The translations under genes and the position numbers were made by a program. From the NCBI GenBank assembly GCA_028571685.1, contig CM053143.1:143750829-143814828 (forward strand): a stretch of DNA of 64,000 bases, written 5' to 3'. The notes beneath the pieces were generated by a model. It ran no database searches. It saw only the letters and a list, made by a program, of their open reading frames with translations, and had not been told where the DNA came from. The stretch's first letter is position 1. Each line of letters begins with the position of its first letter. This DNA comes from Heterohyrax brucei (lineage: Eukaryota > Chordata > Mammalia > Hyracoidea > Procaviidae). Positions 43,276-56,028 of this stretch are shown piece after piece.

Positions 43276-43543
43276 CAAGTAATAAAAAATCAAAAAGAAA
43301 CGAAATGCCAGAGGCAAGAATGTCTGGTAACTTATGGCATGTTTAACCAACAACCTCATCCTAGCAAAAACACCGGTTCACATAAATGATGAGCTTCTCA
43401 CCTGACAGACCCAGTCAGAAACGCGATCGTCCCCTAAGGCATCGAACTTCAAAGTGACAATTTCATAGTGTCTACAAAACATTTACTGCCCAAGTATTTT
43501 CAGGTCTGTACTCCTCTGTGCCTTTTCAATGTCCTTAGACTAA

Positions 43544-43721
43544 CATCATGGCATCCCAGGGAGAGTCAGAGCAGAACTGTGCTCCACGGGGTTTGCAGTG
43601 GTTCATGTTTTTGCAAGTAGATCCCCAGACCTTTCCCTGCACACTCCCATGGACAGACTTGAACCGCCAACCTTTCAGTCAGCAGCCAAGTGCATTAACT
43701 CTCTGCACCACCCAGTGGCTC
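43544..43721 (-). mobile_element. AfroSINE, long form
   Basis: Reverse copy with ACTGTGCTCCACGGGGTTTG, GTAGATCCCCAGACCTTTCC and head end CTCTGCACCACCCAGTGGCT. Confidence 0.76.
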
Positions 43722-44414
43722 TAAAACCAACATTTTACTCACCTGTTGCCCTTCTGCTCCCCCCCTTTTCATTATCAAAGAATTGGGGCTGGCTCACTGT
43801 GCTCCTCCAAACCCTCCTTCAGCTTTGTATAGTTCTCTACTCTCACAGGCCAAGAAGTTTGTTATCTCGTAATAACTTTCCTTTCCTTCAGCACTGTCTC
43901 TTTTTCCTGAATAAACAATGCTCGGGTCACAGAACTGACTTTAAGCGAGATGTGGAAGCTTTTTTTTTTCCACGAGACTGAGGAAAAAAGACCAAGTTTG
44001 GAGGTAATTAACACACAGTGAAAATCCATACAGATTTCTAGTTCTGAATGTAAACCTATTTATATTGGATATGAATGATCAAGGAACTACTCTTTGGCCT
44101 TAGCTCAGTGGTTTTCACAATTCGTTGAGTGCCAACCAGTGAGAAGTATATTCAGTGATGCAACTTAGAAAATACATACAGATATACAGATAGAGCTGAA
44201 GAAAGGTTCTACAAAACCATTTTTTCCTTTACTATTTACAAATGTATGCAAGTATTTTTCTATTCTACTCTAATCTCTCCCTTTCCCTTTTCTTCTCTTT
44301 TTTTAATACTGGTCAGGATCCACTGAATTTATTTCAAGGGCCATTAATGTATTTCTATAACCAAATTCCAAATCAACTGCCATAGCATATAATTCCTACT
44401 AACGGTAACCCTAC

Positions 44415-44618
44415 GTGTTTTGGATCTGACTCGGCGGCACTTGGCTTGGCTTTGGCATGTGTTTCAAACTAGAACTGTGCTTCCTTGGGTTCTCAATGGC
44501 TGTGATCCTTTGAAAGCAGATTACCAGGCCTTTCTTTTGATGAGTTTCTAGATATACCGAAGCTGCTAAACCCTGGGTTAGTAGCCAAGAGCTTAACCAC
44601 TTGAATCAGTCAGGGACT
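44415..44618 (-). mobile_element. AfroSINE, long form
   Basis: Reverse copy: CTGTGCTTCCTTGGGTTCTC, GCAGATTACCAGGCCTTTCT, head end GAATCAGTCAGGGACT. First of four minus-strand copies in a kilobase. Confidence 0.7.
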
Positions 44619-44627
44619 GGTATAAAC

Positions 44628-44780
44628 CCAAATATCTACTGCCATCAAGTCAATTCAGACTCATAGCAACTCTATAGGACAGAGTAGAACTGCCCCATAG
44701 AGTTTTCAAGGAGCATCTGGTGGATTTGAATGGCCAATGTTTTGGTTAGCAGCTGCAGCACGTAACCATTATGCCTCCAA
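44628..44780 (-). mobile_element. AfroSINE, short form
   Basis: Reverse copy from ACTGCCATCAAGTCAATTCA to TAACCATTATGCCTCCAAG, directly after the previous one. Confidence 0.87.
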
Positions 44781-45034
44781 GTATCCAGGGACTGGTATAT
44801 ACAGTTTTAAAAAGCACTGATCTAGCTGATTACAAATGACTCCACAGAGAGCTGGAAGCATAGATATGAAGGGGACAGACTCACACGTTTGGCACAGTAG
44901 AAGCAGAAAAGAGACTCCCACTGTTGACGGGCACTGAGAGAGAGCAGTGACACTAGCAGTTTCAGGACAAGCAGAGCGCTTTCTCACCAGAGCCAGTGGC
45001 AAGCAGCCTTTTAATCTTTCTATGTCTACCACCC

Positions 45035-45238
45035 CTAAAACCAAACCCTTTGCAGGTGAGTCCATTCCAACCCATAGTAACCCTTAAGGACAGAGAAGAA
45101 CCACCCTACAGGGTTTCGAAGGCTACAGATTTTCACCAAAGCCACACTAGTCTTCCTCGGAGCAGCTGGTGAGCTTGAGCTGCTGACTTTTTTCAGTTAG
45201 CAGCTGAGTGCTTAACCACTGCACCACCAGGGTTCCTC
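45035..45238 (-). mobile_element. AfroSINE, intermediate form
   Basis: Reverse copy with an unusual centre (CGAAGGCTACAGATTTTCAC and TCTTCCTCGGAGCAGCTGG) between a normal tail and head. Confidence 0.75.
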
Positions 45239-45271
45239 AGAATATGTTAATACACAGATTAAAAAAAAAAA

Positions 45272-45431
45272 AGCGAAACCCACTGCCATCAAGTTGGGCC
45301 CAATTCATGGTGACTCTAGAGGTCAGAGGAGATCTACCTCATAGAGTTTGCAAGGAGCCCTGGTGGATTTGAACTGCCGACCTTCTGGTTAGCACTTATA
45401 GCATTTAACCCACTATGCCACCAAGGTTTCC
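45272..45431 (-). mobile_element. AfroSINE, short form
   Basis: Reverse copy preceded by a 12-base A run, from GCGAAACCCACTGCCATCAA to CACTATGCCACCAAGG. Confidence 0.87.
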
Positions 45432-45524
45432 TAATACTTAGGTCAGGCTTTGTTATTAATTTTTTAATGTAAATATTCAGCAAACATTAAGATACAAAAG
45501 TACAGCAAATCACATAAAAGTACA

Positions 45525-45593
45525 AAAGTAAAACAAGTCATAAAGGATCAAGATGTCAAAGTATGAAAGTAAAGCAAGTCATAAAGGATCAAG
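45525..45593. repeat. Imperfect 41-bp tandem duplication
   Basis: CAAGTCATAAAGGATCAAG recurs at a 41-bp offset, with one mismatch in the 28-bp core. Confidence 0.9.
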
Positions 45594-45934
45594 AATCATA
45601 CTACCTTAAAGCTCAAACTTTGGAAGTCATTTAATCTGCAATTCACAAACCAGTAGACCTTAAGCAAAATTCCTCACAAATATATATTTTGTTGGCCTCA
45701 AGGTGCTGGAAAACACATCACATTTTTTAATGTGGCACCAATATTTAAAAATCAGAAATGCTCACAGAACAGTGATTGATACCTTCCGTTAAGAAAAATA
45801 CTGGACAACTATTTTCACATGGTAATAAATGTTAGCTTTCACACTACAGCACCTCCCTCTAATCCTATAATTTCTAGTTTTAACTGTGTGAAAAACACTC
45901 TGCTAGCCCTTTTTTGACAAATCAAATGCCCACA

Positions 45935-46070
45935 ATGATTAGCTCAGGCTCATAACCACAATGGCAGCAGTTCCCATCCACCACTGCTTCTTGGAAATGT
46001 TACCGGGCAATCCTACAGTGTCCTACAGGGTCACTATAAATGGGAATTCACTTGACATCAACGCGTTTGT
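45935..46070 (+). mobile_element. AfroSINE, head-truncated
   Basis: Diverged plus copy; body CCACCACTGCTTCTTGGAAA and tail GGGAATTCACTTGACATCA. Confidence 0.65.
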
Positions 46071-46799
46071 TTCTACAGTCCCAGGCTTGAAGAACAGCTG
46101 TACCATCACGTATTTGCTTGTATAGCCAGCTTAATTAATCTTTAAATCTGTCCTGCTTAATTCATCTCTTAACCTCAGCTTGCTAATTAATAAATTAAGA
46201 TGCCATTAAGAGTCATGGGGCATACTGTATGCTAATGATGTTAGTTCCATTTTATGGCTCGTTAGCCAAGTTACCCACTTAAACCATACGAGCCCCATTC
46301 ATTGTCCAGAATGGTTTAGTCTCACCTGGGAGGCGGGGATTGGGAAGGGTCCACGTGGGAAATAATCTATGACATTTCCTGCTCGGCTCTCATAATCACG
46401 AGCATGGCTCGGGTAGGCAGCAGGTGGCTTCACTCTTCAAAGTCAGGAGGTCACATCGACTTCTCCCCGTGTGTCTTTTTAGAAGCTGGTCAAAGTCAGA
46501 CGACCAACATGTCTGTTGATCATCACATTTTAGAGAAAAGAGGTACTATGGGAAAAAGAACCAGAAACACCCCAAGTTCCTCTTTCACATTTAAGCCTGG
46601 CTCTTCTTCCATCAAACACTGGATCAAAGGTCCAAGCTGAGAAAAGAGAAGTAGTCACCTTAAGCTTGAATTGCACCATTCCTGTTTTCTTCATGAAAGG
46701 AACTTGCTTCTCCAGGCCTGCCAAACTCTTTCAGTGAAGCATTTAGTTCACTCTCCTAGTGGACTTCAGGAAGATCGGCAAGCACTGCGTTGTTGATAG

Positions 46800-47130
46800 C
46801 AGCTACTGAGTCACGTCAGTGCACAGGAATGCCCTGCCGGACAAATCAAGCAAGGTCTGGTTCTGCATCACCGTATCATCAGTTGCATGTAGGCAATGCT
46901 CCACTGTGATCCACAGGGTTTTCACTGGCTGGTTTTTGGAGGCAGATTGCCAGGACTTTCTTCCTAGTTTGTCTTAGTCTGGAAAATCTCCTGAGGCCTG
47001 TCAAGCATCATAACATGCAAGCCACTATAGTGTCGAAATTGACAGATGGGTGGTGGCTTACTGGTCATTAACTGATCCCAGATCTCCACATGGTAGGCAA
47101 GAATCCACCACTAAACCAGTGCCGTAATGA
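46800..47130 (-). mobile_element. Chimeric SINE, tRNA-Gly-like head, copy 2
   Basis: Same structure as 2205-2490. The shared body includes GGGTTTTCACTGGCTGG (46917), 'ctttcttcctagt' and 'gtcttagtctggaaa'; the head on the minus strand is near 47120-47080. More diverged tail. Confidence 0.6.
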
Positions 47131-47319
47131 TCAGCGTGGCAGTGACGAACTGCTGATGGGAGTCAGGCAAGACATCAGTTCCCAACACTTGCACTTACTA
47201 GCTAACCAGAGCTTCAAATCAGCTCACTCTGACTCATCTCCTACTGAGAATTTGTATCTCAACTCCAGATGTACTGAGTCAGAATACAGGTCTTAACAAG
47301 AGCTCCAGGAAACCCTTCT

Positions 47320-47455
47320 GGAGACATAAGAATCACCTGGGGGTCTCATTAGAGATTCTTATGTATATGTGAGTCACCTGGAGATCTTGTTCCTCATAGA
47401 CTGTGATTCAGTATGTCTAGGGTGGAGATGCAAATTCTCAGCACGGAAAGTGAAC
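47320..47455 (+). mobile_element. MER5-like hAT relic
   Basis: AGAATCACCTGGGGGTCTCA, TGATTCAGTATGTCTAGGGT and GATGCAAATTCTCAGC. Confidence 0.55.
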
Positions 47456-48238
47456 CAGTTCAAAGCCCTGCAGCTAACTTTGTGAAAAGGATTGTTGTGA
47501 GGACTGAGTTAATGTTTGTCAACTACAGTGTAACTAATGTGATGTTTTTGTAAAATGGCCTTTTACTACAATAATTATTCCTTAATATTGTGTTTGTACC
47601 CACACCACTGATTCTAATAACTATATTCTGTTATTCATCTGTGCTTAATTTCTTAAATCCTAACTCATACTCAGCTACATGATCACACTCAGCTTTAGTA
47701 ACTTAGGCCTTCATTTAAACAGAGAGAGTGCCAGGCAACCAACCAATTTAGGATAGCAACAACTTCGCTCACCTCTTCCCAGGGGTAAATCTGGCAAGCC
47801 AGTTATGACACAAGTCTAATGAAAATGTAGTGTAAAAGATGTTTATGAGCTATCATGAATATCAATCATGAACCTAAGATTCAGCCCACTCCACAAAGAC
47901 CTGGTATCTAATGGCTTTACGCTGATGAAACAGAATACTTCCATGCTTTGTTTGACCCAATACTCTGCCGCTGATGGAAATAACTAGAGAATTAAAAGTA
48001 TATTTTTGTCTTCTGTAACACCACAAAAAGAACCAGGTACTTAAACTTCATTATGAACATTTAGAACTAGGAAGAGTAATTGAAATACTCCATCCGACTG
48101 AGCAAGCTGTTGTTTTTAAAAGTAGTAAGAACATTAATATTTTATCATTTTTAAATCCTCTCAAATAATTTGTCTAGATTTTATTAAAGACTTCATTTCC
48201 AGCTGCATTGTTAGTTTGAAAGGAAACTATTATTGCAC

Positions 48239-48400
48239 GGGAAACCCTGGTGGCGTAGTGGTTAAGTGCTATGTTTGCTAATCAAGAGGCTGGCAGTTAA
48301 ATTCTTACAGGCACTCCTTGGAAACGCTACGGGTCAGTTTTACTCTGACCTATATGGTCTCTGTGAGTCAGAATCAACTCCACAGCAGTGATTTTCGATT
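48239..48400 (+). mobile_element. AfroSINE, short form
   Basis: Complete copy from GGGAAACCCTGGTGGCGTAG to AGAATCAACTCCACAGCAG. Confidence 0.9.
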
Positions 48401-48859
48401 GATTTTTAACTATTATCACATGAAAACTGGGATTACAATAAACTGGTTGCTGGTTAGTGATTCAAGATTGACTGGCTGAGCTTGGCAACTTGAAGCCCTA
48501 CTTTACCCAGAAATGTAGAGCCTTCTAACCAACACCTTACTTTAATCTGTTGCTTGACACAAGCCTTCTGCTTAGAATTAATGTTTGTTAATATGACCAC
48601 AGACTTCAAAGATCAAGAATTTTAATAAATATTAACACTGGAAGGAAGGAATCAAGTACAAGATTAATAAAGCCCAAATGCTATATATACCTAACTCACA
48701 ATACTATTTCATGACAAGGTAATTCCATTGTAAATTAAAAAGAAAAAAAGTTTTCATTGCCGGTAACCATTTATCACCAACATATATTCACATGTACTAG
48801 ATATACGTAATGGAGAGTTATTTATAATTGCTACAAGAAAAATGTAGACCAATTCCACC

Positions 48860-49640
48860 TATGAATATTAATAAAAAATTCAATAAAATTTAACAAATTA
48901 AATCCAATTTGAGTTCAAAAGATTAATATGCTATGATTAAACAGCTTATTCTATGTATCCACAAATAACTAAACATCAGAAAAATGATTTAACATAGCTC
49001 ACATAATAAATAAATTTAAATGAAATCACAGGCTATAAATATATATTAAAAATAATCTGATAAAATTGAGCAAATATATCTAACATAAAAGTTTACATTA
49101 AATGGCAGAAAGATACCATAAAATGACACAAAGACTCTTCCTGAAAACAACAGCAAATACATTTTAAACGGCGAAATGCTGAATCATTAAGACAGGGACG
49201 TGTGTAATCATCATCCTTATTAACATTGTTTACAAGATTTTAACTTACATAATAAAATAAGAATTATAAAATTATTAAAAATATAAGAACCAAAGTATTT
49301 CCATATGAGAAGATTTAGTAATACAATTTGGTAAGATAATTACAAAAGAGCTATAAATACAAGACAAATACTGAAAAACAAATAACTTTTCTTCATACTA
49401 CCATAATCAGTTAAAAATGAAAACGGAAAGACTCATTCATAGACCAAAACAAAACAAAAAAGCTGTTAAATATCCTAGGTAAAAATCATACAGAACTACA
49501 CATGAATTAAAATATGGTATCTTATTCTGGATATAAAACAAAACGTGAATAAACAGAAAGTCAACATGTTCCAAAGGAAGAAATATGTCAAGTTATACAT
49601 AATTAATACTTATAAATTTACACACCGAGCAAAGCACATA
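48860..49640 (+). mobile_element. Old L1 fragment
   Basis: AT-rich text with decayed ORF2 landmarks such as 'aaacggcgaaatgctgaatcatt' (49165) and 'attaagacagggac'. Likely the upstream part of the L1 that resumes after 50740. Confidence 0.5.
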
Positions 49641-49692
49641 TTACAAACATATAAACATATACATATACACTTATAGTACATACACACATATA

Positions 49693-49848
49693 TGGAAACC
49701 CTGGTGCTGTAGTAGGTTACGTGGTACATTTGCTAATCAAAAGGTCAGCAGTTCAAATCCATCAGGCGCTCCTTGGAAACTCTATGGAGCAGGTCTATTC
49801 TGACTTCTAGGGTTGCTATGAGTCCGACTCAACTCAGTAACAGTGGGT
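49693..49848 (+). mobile_element. AfroSINE within L1-derived DNA
   Basis: Complete copy from GGAAACCCTGGTGCTGTAG to CGACTCAACTCAGTAACAG, flanked on both sides by ACACACATA, a possible target duplication. Confidence 0.88.
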
Positions 49849-50114
49849 TACACACACATAAACACACACATGGTGATTTACTAAATTTATGTACATTTAT
49901 TACAGTTTCAAATGGTATCAATGATTTTTTTAATATAGGATAAAATGATTTAAAATAAACACAGAAGAATAAATAGGACACAATCTAAGAACATACTAAG
50001 AAAACAGGGAGAGAACTCTTGTAACCAATATTAAAACATAATATAAAGACCCTGTAATAATAATAATACAGGACTTTATTGTTCCAAAACAGATACATTA
50101 GATTAATAAAATAT

Positions 50115-50735
50115 AATGGTATGGTAGAGAGAATTCTAGAGATGACCCTCAATTCTATACATCCTCTATTCTACACATACCTTTCCCCAGGTGTTCAATA
50201 AAATGCTAACCTGGATGTTTTTGTGAGGGATTTTGCAAATATAAGATCCCCAAATCATCTGACTTTAAAATAGGGAAATTATTTGTGTGAGCCTGACCAA
50301 ACCACATGGGCTCTTCAAATCTGAGTTTAGAGCTTATAGACAGAGAGATACTAAGCATAAGAGAGATTTGACAAGGGAGACTTTCCATTGCTGGCTTTGA
50401 AGATGGAGGAGGCCACATGGCAAGGAACGCTACTGGCTTCTAGAAGCTCCAAGTGGTCCCCAACTGACAGCTAGAAAGGAACCAGGACCTCAGTCCTACT
50501 ATCAGAAGGACTTTGATTCTGACAATCACCTAAATGAGTGAATTCTGCTCTGGAACATCCAGGCCCCAGAACATCCAGGTGAGAATTCAGCCTGGCTGGT
50601 ACCCTGAAGTCAACCTTGGAGAACCTGAGTGGAGAATCCAGTCGGACTGTCTGGACTTCCCATTCCTTAAACTAATTACATGCTAATCGGTAGGGTCGTT
50701 TGTGCTAGTGTGTTACACAGCAAATTAATGTAGAG
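50115..50735 (+). mobile_element. LTR or MER-type relic
   Basis: 'gaattctagagatgaccctc' at the start, GGAGGAGGCCACATGGCAAG (50404), CTTCTAGAAGCTCC, and the end TTGTGCTAGTGTGTTACACA follow the same old LTR layout. Confidence 0.5.
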
Positions 50736-50859
50736 GATCCCAACATAGATCCACATGTAAATGGGAAAATAATACATGGCAAAAGTGGAATTTCAATTCA
50801 ATGTGAAAATGGTAACTTACTAAATAAACGAATCTGGAATAAATGTTCAAAATTTTAAT

Positions 50860-51990
50860 AACAAAGCTAAAATCTTAATTCTTGTCACAAAAAAAATTTC
50901 AAGTAGATTAAATACTTAAATGTAAAAATTATGATAAAATTACTGGAATAATATTTAGAATAATATTTTCATTATTGTTAGTTGGACAGAACTTTCCTAA
51001 GCAAGATATGACCCAGAAAGCTTAAAAAGCCAGATAATTTGAACACCCCTCCATCCATCTTACACAGCAAAAGCCATAAATTAAACGGAGACAACTGCAG
51101 CATAGAATCACTGAGTAAGGGTTAGTACTCTACAAAGTGCCCAAGTTTGTAAGTATAAAGAGCCCAATAAAATTGGACAATGAATACGAATAAGCAATTC
51201 TCAGAAGAAGAAATTTAAATGGCCAATAAATATGAAGTCATTCAACCTCAGTACTCAACAGAGGACTGCAAATTAATGTTCTCATGGAGATTCTTTTATC
51301 CATTTAAAAGATAAAAAAATAAAGTGGACAATTATAGCCAGTGCTTGTGAGAACACAGAGAAACAAACCCTCTGAAAGTGGATAAATGAACCATTCTAAT
51401 CACTTCCCACAGAAATTTGGTAATATCTACTATAATTAAAAATACACATAACTAGTAACACAGTACTTCCCTTTGGGGAGTTTTACCTAGAAGCACGAAT
51501 ATATGTATAAAAACATATACTGCAACTGTTTTCTTTGTGTCTTTGCAGTAACAACAATCAAAAGAACTCTGACTATATTACGAAAGTCCTTCAACAGACG
51601 AATAACTGACTACACTGTAAAATATCCACGTTATGGGATATTACAGAAACCCTGATGGCGTAGTAAAGTGCTATGACTGCTAACCATAAGGTCAGTGGTC
51701 TGAATCCACCAGGCACTGCTTGGAAACTCTATCGGGCACTTCTACTCTTTCCTATAGGATTGCTGTGAGTTGAAATTAATGCAACAGCATTGGGTTTGGT
51801 GTTTTGGATTACGGAATACTATGTATAAATTAAAAATGACTTGTATTTTTATCCACTGATTGACACTGATTGCTACTATATACTGTAAGTGAAGAAAAGA
51901 CAGGAACTGTAAATAGAATGATCTAATGTTTATAACATGAACAAGGAGGAGACCCCAGAGATTTGGGTTTAAAGATAGATAAGAATGACA
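50860..51990 (+). mobile_element. Old L1 3' end
   Basis: Landmarks: GGCCAATAAATATGAAGTCA (51220), 'aacctcagtactca', AAGTCCTTCAACAGACGAAT (51586) and, after an inserted AfroSINE, ACGGAATACTATGTATAAAT (51812). Decayed. Confidence 0.65.
51645..51808 (+). mobile_element. AfroSINE inserted in an L1 3' end
   Basis: Complete copy splitting text that resumes as 'attacggaatacta' after it; 'gggatatta' before and 'ggattacggaata' after suggest insertion into the L1. Confidence 0.88.
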
Positions 51991-52889
51991 ATTTGGATAC
52001 AGGTTAAGTCTATTTCACTGCAGTTTATTTTCTAACCAGCGAACGAGATTTGCCAAAGGTACACAGCTACACATGAGTGGTCCCAGCTCTCCATCACCTC
52101 CCACTGCCTCCCTGACTGCTCACAGAGATATACAGATATACACTGACTAATTCGTCAGCTGTGAGGAGGAAGGAGCCTGCCAAGTGAGAAGAGCCTCAAA
52201 AGTAAGGCTCTGTCTTTTCGTGGCCAAAGGCTGGACACAAAAGTCTACGTACTACCAGTCAAGGAATTTCCTACTGTTCAGCAGTTACACAGTTGTATGT
52301 TCTCTTTCTTACAACATCTCTGGCCTACTCTTGGCCTGCTTCACTTAACACCACAAACTGCCTAGGGGAGCATATGTGGTTTTAGCTGTATGGAACAACA
52401 TGAAAAAAAGTATGGAATGATTCATAATAGGTTGCAAACACCAGCTATAACCTCCACAAGACATACATCTTTGACTTCAAACTCATGTCTTTTCAATACA
52501 TAATGCTATTTATAAATAATCAAATAAATCATTAAAAACCTAGATTAATTCTAATTATCATATACAATTTCTAGAAGATATTAAAATATAAAACTCTCAA
52601 TAACAGAGTATACCTAAATGTCATCTTAAATTCTGTATTGTAAAGAAATATACTTGAAAGCAGACTTAATTCTCAAAAACTTGTTCTCTCTTAATGAACA
52701 GTTAATAAAATGTTTGTGGCAGGGATTACTGCCAATGCTAAATACAGAATGATGAATTCCCTTTGGCTCAATTAGTACTTAAAAATTTCTGAGGTCACCT
52801 CTAGCCAACAAACAACTTAAAATATACACATGAGCTCACCTGTCTAAAAGAGAAAAACATTCCTATGTACAGTCATTTCAAGATGCTCT

Positions 52890-52995
52890 ATACTCATGGC
52901 TATTAAACCCCAGAATGCATTACAATCACCTCATACCCTGCCCCCCAGTTTCTGATTCAACAGTTCTGCAGCGGGGCTCAAGAATCCCCATATCC
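52890..52995 (+). mobile_element. MER5-like hAT relic
   Basis: CAGAATGCATTACAATCACC and CCCCAGTTTCTGATTCAACA. Confidence 0.45.
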
Positions 52996-53545
52996 ACGCA
53001 AGGTAGAAGGAAGAAAACTAAAGACATGAAGGAAAGATCAGTTAAAGGACTAATGGACCACAGCCTCCACCAGACTGAATCCAGGCAACTGGATAGTGCC
53101 TGGCTAGTACTACCGGCTACTCTGACACGGATTACCACAGATGGTCCCTGACAGAGTGGGAGTAAAGCGCAGAACAAAATTCTAACTCACAAAAACAGAC
53201 CAGACTTATGGGTCCTGACAGAGAGTGCAGAAATCCCAAGAGTACGGTCCCCTGACACCCTTTTAGCGCAGTACTAAAGTCACTCTTGAGGTTCCCCTTT
53301 CAGTCAAAGATTGGACTGGCCCATAAAACAAAGTAAGACTAGAGGGTACACCAGCCCAGGGGCAAGAACTAGAAGGCAGGAGGGGACAGGAAAGCTGATA
53401 AGAGGGAATCCAAGGTAAAGAAGACACAATGTTCACAGGTCATGGGGTTATTAACCAGTGTCATAAACCAACAGGTGTACCAGCTATTTAATGAGAAACT
53501 AGTTTGTTTTGTAAACCTTCATCTACAGTACAATTAAAAGCAAAC
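52990..53545 (+). repeat. Unassigned dispersed repeat, copy 4
   Basis: The best-preserved copy: CACAGCCTCCACCAGACTGA near 53060, AAAAACAGACCAGACTTA near 53192 and a 3' end TGAGAAACTAGTTTGTTTTG near 53490 leading to 'aaaccttcatctacagtacaa'. It lacks the 5' section present in copies 1 and 3. Confidence 0.7.
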
Positions 53546-53580
53546 ACACATACACACACACACACACACACAAACAAACA
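53544..53580. repeat. CA-rich microsatellite
   Basis: (CA)n with one T, then (CAAA)n, at the 3' end of dispersed repeat copy 4; it likely grew from that repeat's A-rich tail. Confidence 0.9.
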
Positions 53581-53659
53581 ACCCACCAATAACTTCATAT
53601 CTAATTAGTTTACATATGCTGCTAGTCTGAGGGCCACCTGTTGAGAACCACTACACTGT

Positions 53660-53872
53660 GCCAGGTATCCCTGGGTCATGCAAACAGTGAACATCCTTGG
53701 CTGGTACCCTAGGGTTTGGCAGTTCAGATCTACCTGGAGATATCTTTTAAGAAAGACTAGGCAATCTACATCTGAAAGATCATTGCCACTGAAAACCCTA
53801 AAGAGCATAGTTCTACTCTGACATACATGAACCATCATGAGTTGGAATTAATTCAAAGACAACCCTAAGGAA
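53660..53872 (+). mobile_element. AfroSINE, long form
   Basis: Plus copy with head ATCCCTGGGTCATGCAAACA, long-form middle AAGACTAGGCAATCTACATC and tail TCATGAGTTGGAATTAATTC. Confidence 0.75.
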
Positions 53873-55149
53873 CTTTATTTTCAAATATACATTACCATCA
53901 AGAGCAAACGGTTTATTAGGTATCAGTCAAGTTATTGGAAAGCCCATTTCCTTCAAGTACATATGATCATAGCTTGACAGATGACACAAGCGAGCTGTCA
54001 CATCTAAGGTGAGAATGAGCTAAAATAGTGAAAGTCTAGTTTAATGCTTTACACAGATATCGTCAGAGGTTGGTGGTAAGGTCTTAAGGATTAATTCTCT
54101 CTGCTTATTTAATACAATCAAGTTCAGGGAGATATTTTCAAAAGTTTAGCAAGGGAGAACAATGAGTCCTGGTTTCAATGGGCTTACAACCTTACAATGA
54201 GAGGAAGACAACCTCTCATCTTCTTAATCAAGATTAGAAAATACTAACAAAATATAAAAGTTCTTACATGCTCCATATCCAAGGTCAAGAGAAGCTATCT
54301 ATCAGGGACAACAAAAAATATGGAGACATTTTCTTGCTCTAGGTTTTGGAGAGTGAGATACGAGCTGTTTCACAGAAAGCTCATGACATGGGTGTCTCCC
54401 CGGACCACATGTCAGAGGTAGACCTGTGTGAAGCACCATGAGTCCTTATAAAGCTTGTGCTTGCAGCAATCTGTGTCATCTCTGACCCACTCATCTCACA
54501 TTCTTTATCAGAGGCCTACTCCCTTAGGAAGAATGATTCCTTATCTTACAGGTAATAACGAGGACAGTAAGATCACTTAGTATCTTTCCTTGTTTCTTTG
54601 CTATAAGGCGCCAAGCTGATGTACTGGCATAGCTCCCCTAGTAACCTTTGTCCTGTCATCTAGTAAAGAAGTTTTTTCCTTTACCCAACACAATCTTTGG
54701 AAGAGAAGGTAAATATGAACAGGTGTAGACATACCTAATGTGGCCCTTAGCAACAGCAAGGGTCAGTTCATCTAATGTGAAATGGCAGGTCTTAAATAAT
54801 GAAATCATACAGTCCTCAGTGTTTCCCACGGAGCAGGATGAACTGGATTTACTGATTAAAGTCCCCTTGGAGATTGCAGCACTTTTTAATATTTTCTATT
54901 AATTGAACTTGAGGTAATTCCCCAGTAGAAAGACACATTCTATATTTTAGATAAATGCAGGCGGCCAGGCAAGGGTACTATGTTACTTAAAAGATTGAGT
55001 AAGGAAATTACTTTTCACAATTTGTATTATAATTATGTATGGAAATGCTATACAGTTATATAAAAAAACTTAAGTCTTACTATCTTTCACTTTTTACAAT
55101 GACAAAGAAATCTCTGTATAACAGTTGTCATTTTTAGAACCCTAATTGG

Positions 55150-55352
55150 AAGAGGAGAAGCCCCAGTGGTTAAAGAGCTCAGCTGTTAACCAGAAGGTCA
55201 ATGGTTCAAACCCACCAGATGCTTCACTAGACAGTGATCTAGCAACCGCTTCTGCAAAGATTTACAACTTTGGAAACTCTACGGGGCACTTCTGCTCTAT
55301 CCTGCAGGGTTGCTTTCAGATGGAGTGGACTTGGCAGCAGTGGGTTTTTGGT
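55150..55352 (+). mobile_element. AfroSINE, variant related to the GAGAAAGATG form
   Basis: Centre GCAACCGCTTCTGCAAAGAT and TTACAACTTTGGAAACTC place it with 7068 and 8354; tail AGATGGAGTGGACTTGGCAG. Confidence 0.78.
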
Positions 55353-55865
55353 AACTGGAAAAGGTCAACTCTGCTGAAGCCCATAGTCCATACACATGTC
55401 TAGAAAAGTTAAATTCATTTATTCCCCATGCATTCAACAAATGTGACCTGAAAACCCATCATGGAAGTGAAAGGAGAAAAAACAAAGATGCCCCACTACA
55501 CCACAGGTGCAGCTGTTAACTCAGACTAAGGGCAGGAACCTTCAATGAGGGACATGTTTTCTACCACGATGAAGAGTCAGCTCAGAATTTTCAAACTCGA
55601 CATGGTGATTCCGAAAGAAGACAGAAGTATAAGATGACTATTGTATCTAGATGCTTTGTTACGTACTAGGAAAGGTTATGCACTCTTACTGTTTGCAAAC
55701 ATGTATCAGTGTTTCTTCAACTCTCTTATGTGAGAATAAAGCCAGTGACGTTTTGTTTTGTTTTGTTTAATGGATGACCCACTCAGACACTGAAAGTTTT
55801 ATTACTTTTCCTCTCTATTATACCTCAACTTTTCTTTAAAGAGGTCACAATAAAACAAACAAACA

Positions 55866-56028
55866 AAAAAAATCCACTGTTCTCATGCAGGTTTTGACTC
55901 ACAGTGACCCTAGAGGTCAGAGTAGAAGCCACATACACAGCAGTTCCACGGAGCACCTGGCGGATTTGAACCGCCAACCTTTTGGTTTGCAGGCGTAGCA
56001 CTTAACCCACTACACCACCAGGGTTTTA
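55866..56028 (-). mobile_element. AfroSINE, short form
   Basis: Reverse copy with an unusual middle (GAAGCCACATACACAGCAG), head end CACTACACCACCAGGGTTTT. Confidence 0.86.

Noticed and set aside
48239..48310. tRNA-like sequences at the heads of AfroSINEs as tRNA genes.
   Set aside because: They do not fold to complete tRNAs, and recur many times fused to the same SINE body.
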